From Propionibacterium sp. (lineage in GTDB: Bacteria; Actinomycetota; Actinomycetes; Propionibacteriales; Propionibacteriaceae): DNA of 8,117 bases. This document shows, one piece after another, positions 5,834-8,117 of the stretch. Within the stretch, counting starts at the first letter, position 1; each line of letters opens with the position of its first letter. Both the position numbers and the translations under genes were made by a program. The DNA lies in NCBI GenBank assembly GCA_012837465.1, contig DURG01000090.1:1-8117 (forward strand), given 5' to 3'. The notes under the pieces are model-generated. The model was not told the origin of the DNA and did not search any database. It saw only the letters and a list, made by a program, of their open reading frames with translations.

Positions 5834-6382
5834 CTAGGCAGAGAGCTTGCCGGCGGCCTTGACCACCGCGTCGAACAGGTCGTTCAGTTCGCCCGGGCGA
5901 CGCTCGTTGGGGGCGGCCCCGTCGTCGTCGAACTCGGTGAACAGGTTCAGCGAGATCTGGTTGCGCACGACGTACATGTTGAAGTTGGCGAGGATGAGGC
6001 GCCAGTGCTCGACGGCGCGGACGCCGCCCTCCGCGCCGTAGGACACGATGGCCGCGGCCTTCGAGTGGAGTTCGGGGCCGAGGTGGTCGATGGCGTTCTT
6101 GAACCCGCCCGGCACCGAGTGGTTGTACTCGGGCGAGACCAGCACGAAGCCGTCGCACGCGGCGAGGGCGTCGCCCCAGCGCTGCACGTTCTGGTTGTCG
6201 TACTTGCCCTTGCGTGTGCCCGGGACGACGGAGTCGTTGAGGAGGGGCAGGTCGAACTGCGCCAGGTCGATGAGCTCGTACTCGGCGTCCGTGCGTTCGT
6301 TCGCGATGCCCATGACCCAGTCCGCCACGGACTTGCCCTTGCGCCCCTCGCGGATGGAACCGAGGATGATGCCGATCTTCAT
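5834..6382 (-). CDS. NAD(P)H-dependent FMN reductase family flavoprotein
   Basis: This 182-residue protein has the flavodoxin-like fold of the NADPH-dependent FMN reductase family (FMN_red), soluble enzymes that reduce FMN, quinones, azo dyes or metal oxyanions. The FMN phosphate-binding loop is GSIREGRKGKSV (8-19). The second flavin loop is SPEYNHSVPGGFKNAID (83-99), with the family's PEYN motif. The third is SYGAEGGVRAVEHWR (114-128). The ATG at 6382 has AAAGG about 10 nt upstream. It sits 79 bp after the arsenite ATPase gene and 55 bp before pta, all on the same strand. Position next to arsA recalls ArsH, an FMN reductase of arsenic operons, but this protein is shorter than typical ArsH (roughly 230 residues or more) and I do not see enough to call it ArsH. 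Substrate is unknown. Confidence 0.88.
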   Translation of the reverse strand: MKIGIILGSIREGRKGKSVADWVMGIANERTDAEYELIDLAQFDLPLLNDSVVPGTRKGKYDNQNVQRWGDALAACDGFVLVSPEYNHSVPGGFKNAIDHLGPELHSKAAAIVSYGAEGGVRAVEHWRLILANFNMYVVRNQISLNLFTEFDDDGAAPNERRPGELNDLFDAVVKAAGKLSA

Positions 6383-6461
6383 GTGGGTGCAACCTTTCGT
6401 CTGGATGACCCCAGAGTAGTTGAACCATCAACGGAAGGTGAAGTTGTGCCTGCTCGGCCTC
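6383..6461 (-). promoter_or_regulatory. Possible promoter with an internal dyad upstream of the flavin reductase
   Basis: The 79-bp gap between arsA and the flavin reductase holds a -35-like TTCACC (6442-6437) and a -10-like TACTCT (6418-6413) on the minus strand, with an 18-bp spacer. A perfect dyad, GTTGA (6419-6423) and TCAAC (6428-6432) around ACCA, lies inside that spacer, where a repressor would block the polymerase. Further on is the AAAGG ribosome site. Each box is a weak match, so the promoter is tentative; the dyad is exact but short. No strong terminator for arsA is visible. Confidence 0.35.
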
Positions 6462-8117
6462 CTATCCGGAGGGGAGGAGTGAGCCGATCAGAGCCCTGAG
6501 CCCGTCCGCGCCGGTGGGCTCGGCGGCCAGCAGGGGGACCACCGCTGTCCGATGGGCCTGTTTCCCGACGGTGTCGAGGTGCGGTTCTTCAGCCGAGGCC
6601 CGCGCCTTCAGCAGCGGGGATGACGTGGACGAGGCCGCCAGTGACTGGTTCACCACCCACGCCCATGGTTCGATGCTGGCGCGGCGTAGCTCCTCCTGCA
6701 GGTCGGTGGCCTCCTGCACCGGTGTGGCCTCCGGCAGTGTGACGATCACCATCTTCGTCAGCTCCGGATCCTGCAATCGCATCAGCGGGGTGACGGGGGT
6801 GGCTGAGCCCATCCCGCGCATGATGTCGCGATGGTAGGAACCGGTGGCATCCATCAGCAACAGCGTGTGGCCGGTGGGTGCCGTGTCGACGACGACGAAC
6901 TGGCGCCGCGCCTGGCTCACGAGATGGGAGAACTCGCCGAACACGGCCACCTCCTCGGTGCACGGGCTCATCAGATCCTCCTGCAGCTGTGCCCGGCCGG
7001 CCTCGTCGAGGCGTGCGCCCTTCGTGAGCATCACCTTGTCCCGATAGGCCTGGATCGCCGCCCGCGGATCGATTCGCGAGACGGTGAGGTTGTCGTCCGA
7101 GGCTCCGGCGAGCACATCATCGAGGTGGGCTGCCGGGTCTGTGGTGGACAGGTGCACGGTCTTGCCGCGCTCGGCCAGGGCCAGCGCGACAGCTGCCGCC
7201 ACCGTCGACTTGCCGACGCCGCCCTTGCCCATGCACATCACGAGGCCGTGATCCTGGGCGGCGAGTTCCTCGACGAGCGCTCCCAGCCCGTCAGCGTCGA
7301 CGTGGGTGGGTTCAGCCAGGGAATCGACCGGCTCGGGAGTGGGGTTCAGCAGCTCGCGCAGTTGCTCCACGCCGACGACGGCGACGGCCCGCAGGCCGAT
7401 CTCCGTGCGATCGAGCGTCCGCAGGAGCGGTGGGAGTTCGGTGATCGCCTGCTGCTCGCGCTGGTGCAGCGCATGGGCCAGCGCGTCCTCACCCGGGTCG
7501 TTCAGCAGGGCGTTGACCACCAGGTGCTGCTCCGTGATGCCGACCTTCGCGAGTTCTGCTGAGGTGCGCTCGGCCTCGGCCAGCGTGGACGGCTGGGCGC
7601 GCGTGACGAGCACCAGGCGTGTCTGCGTGGGATCGGCGAGGCGCTGGAGCGCGGCCGCGTAGGTGGCGCGGGTCTTGTCGAGGCCGGCCATGGGGCCGAG
7701 GCAGGACGCATCGCCCTTGCCCTCATCGAGGAAGCTGGTCCACTCGCCGGGCAGTTGGAGCAGGCGGATCGTATGGCCGGTGGGGGCGGTGTCGAACACG
7801 ATGTGGTCGTATCCGGCGATGCGGGTGTCGTCGGCGAGCAGATCGGTGAACTCGTTGAAGGACGCGACCTCCGTGGTGCAGGAGCCGGAGAGTTGCTCGG
7901 TGATCGACGCGATCTCGGCGGCCGGGAGGAGGTTGCGCACCGGGCCGATGATGCGCTCGCGGTAGGCGTCTGCCGCCTGCTGGGGGTCGATCTCGATGGC
8001 GTCCAACCCGTCGACGGCGTTGATGGGGGTGATCTGGTTGCCGATGCCCTGGCCGAATACCTGCGCGACGTTGGAGGCAGGATCGGTGGAGACCAGCAGC
8101 ATCCGCCTGCCCTCGTC
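6462..8117 (-). CDS. arsA: Arsenite-efflux pump ATPase ArsA, two-domain form (partial, N-terminus missing)
   Basis: ArsA is the cytoplasmic ATPase that binds As(III)/Sb(III) and drives export through ArsB. The frame stays open to the right edge; 551 residues are visible. The first, DEGRR then MLLVSTDPASN, match ArsA just after the first P-loop, so about 30 residues including Walker A1 are outside; the Met at 8102 is not the start. Numbered from the edge: DTAPTGHT of half one (109-116), Walker A2 GKGGVGKST (297-305), TTDPAAHL (325-332) and DTAPTGHT of half two (411-418). Three cysteines in the contexts SGSCTTE (C80), ASCLGPMAG (C139) and SPCTEE (C386) match the metalloid-binding Cys113, Cys172 and Cys422 of the E. 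coli plasmid R773 protein, which separates it from Get3-type paralogues. The family is often next to arsD and arsB, which would lie beyond the right edge. Confidence 0.95.
   Translation of the reverse strand, partial: DEGRRMLLVSTDPASNVAQVFGQGIGNQITPINAVDGLDAIEIDPQQAADAYRERIIGPVRNLLPAAEIASITEQLSGSCTTEVASFNEFTDLLADDTRIAGYDHIVFDTAPTGHTIRLLQLPGEWTSFLDEGKGDASCLGPMAGLDKTRATYAAALQRLADPTQTRLVLVTRAQPSTLAEAERTSAELAKVGITEQHLVVNALLNDPGEDALAHALHQREQQAITELPPLLRTLDRTEIGLRAVAVVGVEQLRELLNPTPEPVDSLAEPTHVDADGLGALVEELAAQDHGLVMCMGKGGVGKSTVAAAVALALAERGKTVHLSTTDPAAHLDDVLAGASDDNLTVSRIDPRAAIQAYRDKVMLTKGARLDEAGRAQLQEDLMSPCTEEVAVFGEFSHLVSQARRQFVVVDTAPTGHTLLLMDATGSYHRDIMRGMGSATPVTPLMRLQDPELTKMVIVTLPEATPVQEATDLQEELRRASIEPWAWVVNQSLAASSTSSPLLKARASAEEPHLDTVGKQAHRTAVVPLLAAEPTGADGLRALIGSLLPSG

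Noticed and set aside
6458..6472. CCTCC/GGAGG hairpin at the end of arsA as a terminator
   Set aside because: Only a 5-bp stem, overlapping the stop codon, with no T-run; too weak to call.
8100..8102. ATG at 8102 as the start of arsA
   Set aside because: The frame continues to the edge with DEGRR, matching the residues just before this point in ArsA, and starting here would remove the first P-loop.

Overview
The window comes from a high-GC Gram-positive bacterium, most likely an actinobacterium. The evidence is strong third-position G/C bias, GTG starts, Shine-Dalgarno sites of the AGGAGG type, and a full-length Pta followed by AckA. Propionibacteriaceae or a close relative is a reasonable guess from the acetate-forming pair and general protein style, but nothing here proves the family. 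All seven genes lie on the minus strand, so transcription runs from the high-coordinate end to the low one. The first and last genes in transcription order are cut by the window edges.

From the right edge: a two-domain arsenite-efflux ATPase (ArsA, lacking only its extreme N-terminus), a small NAD(P)H-dependent flavin reductase, phosphate acetyltransferase (Pta) and acetate kinase (AckA). Pta and AckA turn acetyl-CoA into acetate and ATP, or run in reverse to activate acetate. A 17-bp perfect hairpin lies between pta and ackA, and a small dyad within a possible promoter lies between arsA and the flavin reductase.

Between ackA and the next operon is about 425 bp without a credible gene (1960-2384). 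Most of it is a structured repeat: eleven copies of the hexamer GCCAAC (or its complement GTTGGC), spaced about 20 bp apart, in two arms of opposite orientation around a 71-bp centre. A 14-bp perfect palindrome and a pair of competing GTTGTG/CACAAC hairpins follow on the promoter side of the next operon.

The left part is a tightly packed three-gene unit: a short-chain dehydrogenase, a PlsC-type acyltransferase, and the N-terminal 127 residues of an FAD-linked oxidase resembling alkyl-dihydroxyacetonephosphate synthase. The spacings are 1 bp and a 4-bp ATGA overlap, so translation is probably coupled. The three predicted activities match three steps of the eukaryotic ether-lipid route (DHAP acylation, acyl-to-alkyl exchange, ketone reduction). 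I regard this as the best candidate for an under-described pathway here, and the repeat array as the best candidate for an undescribed DNA or RNA element.
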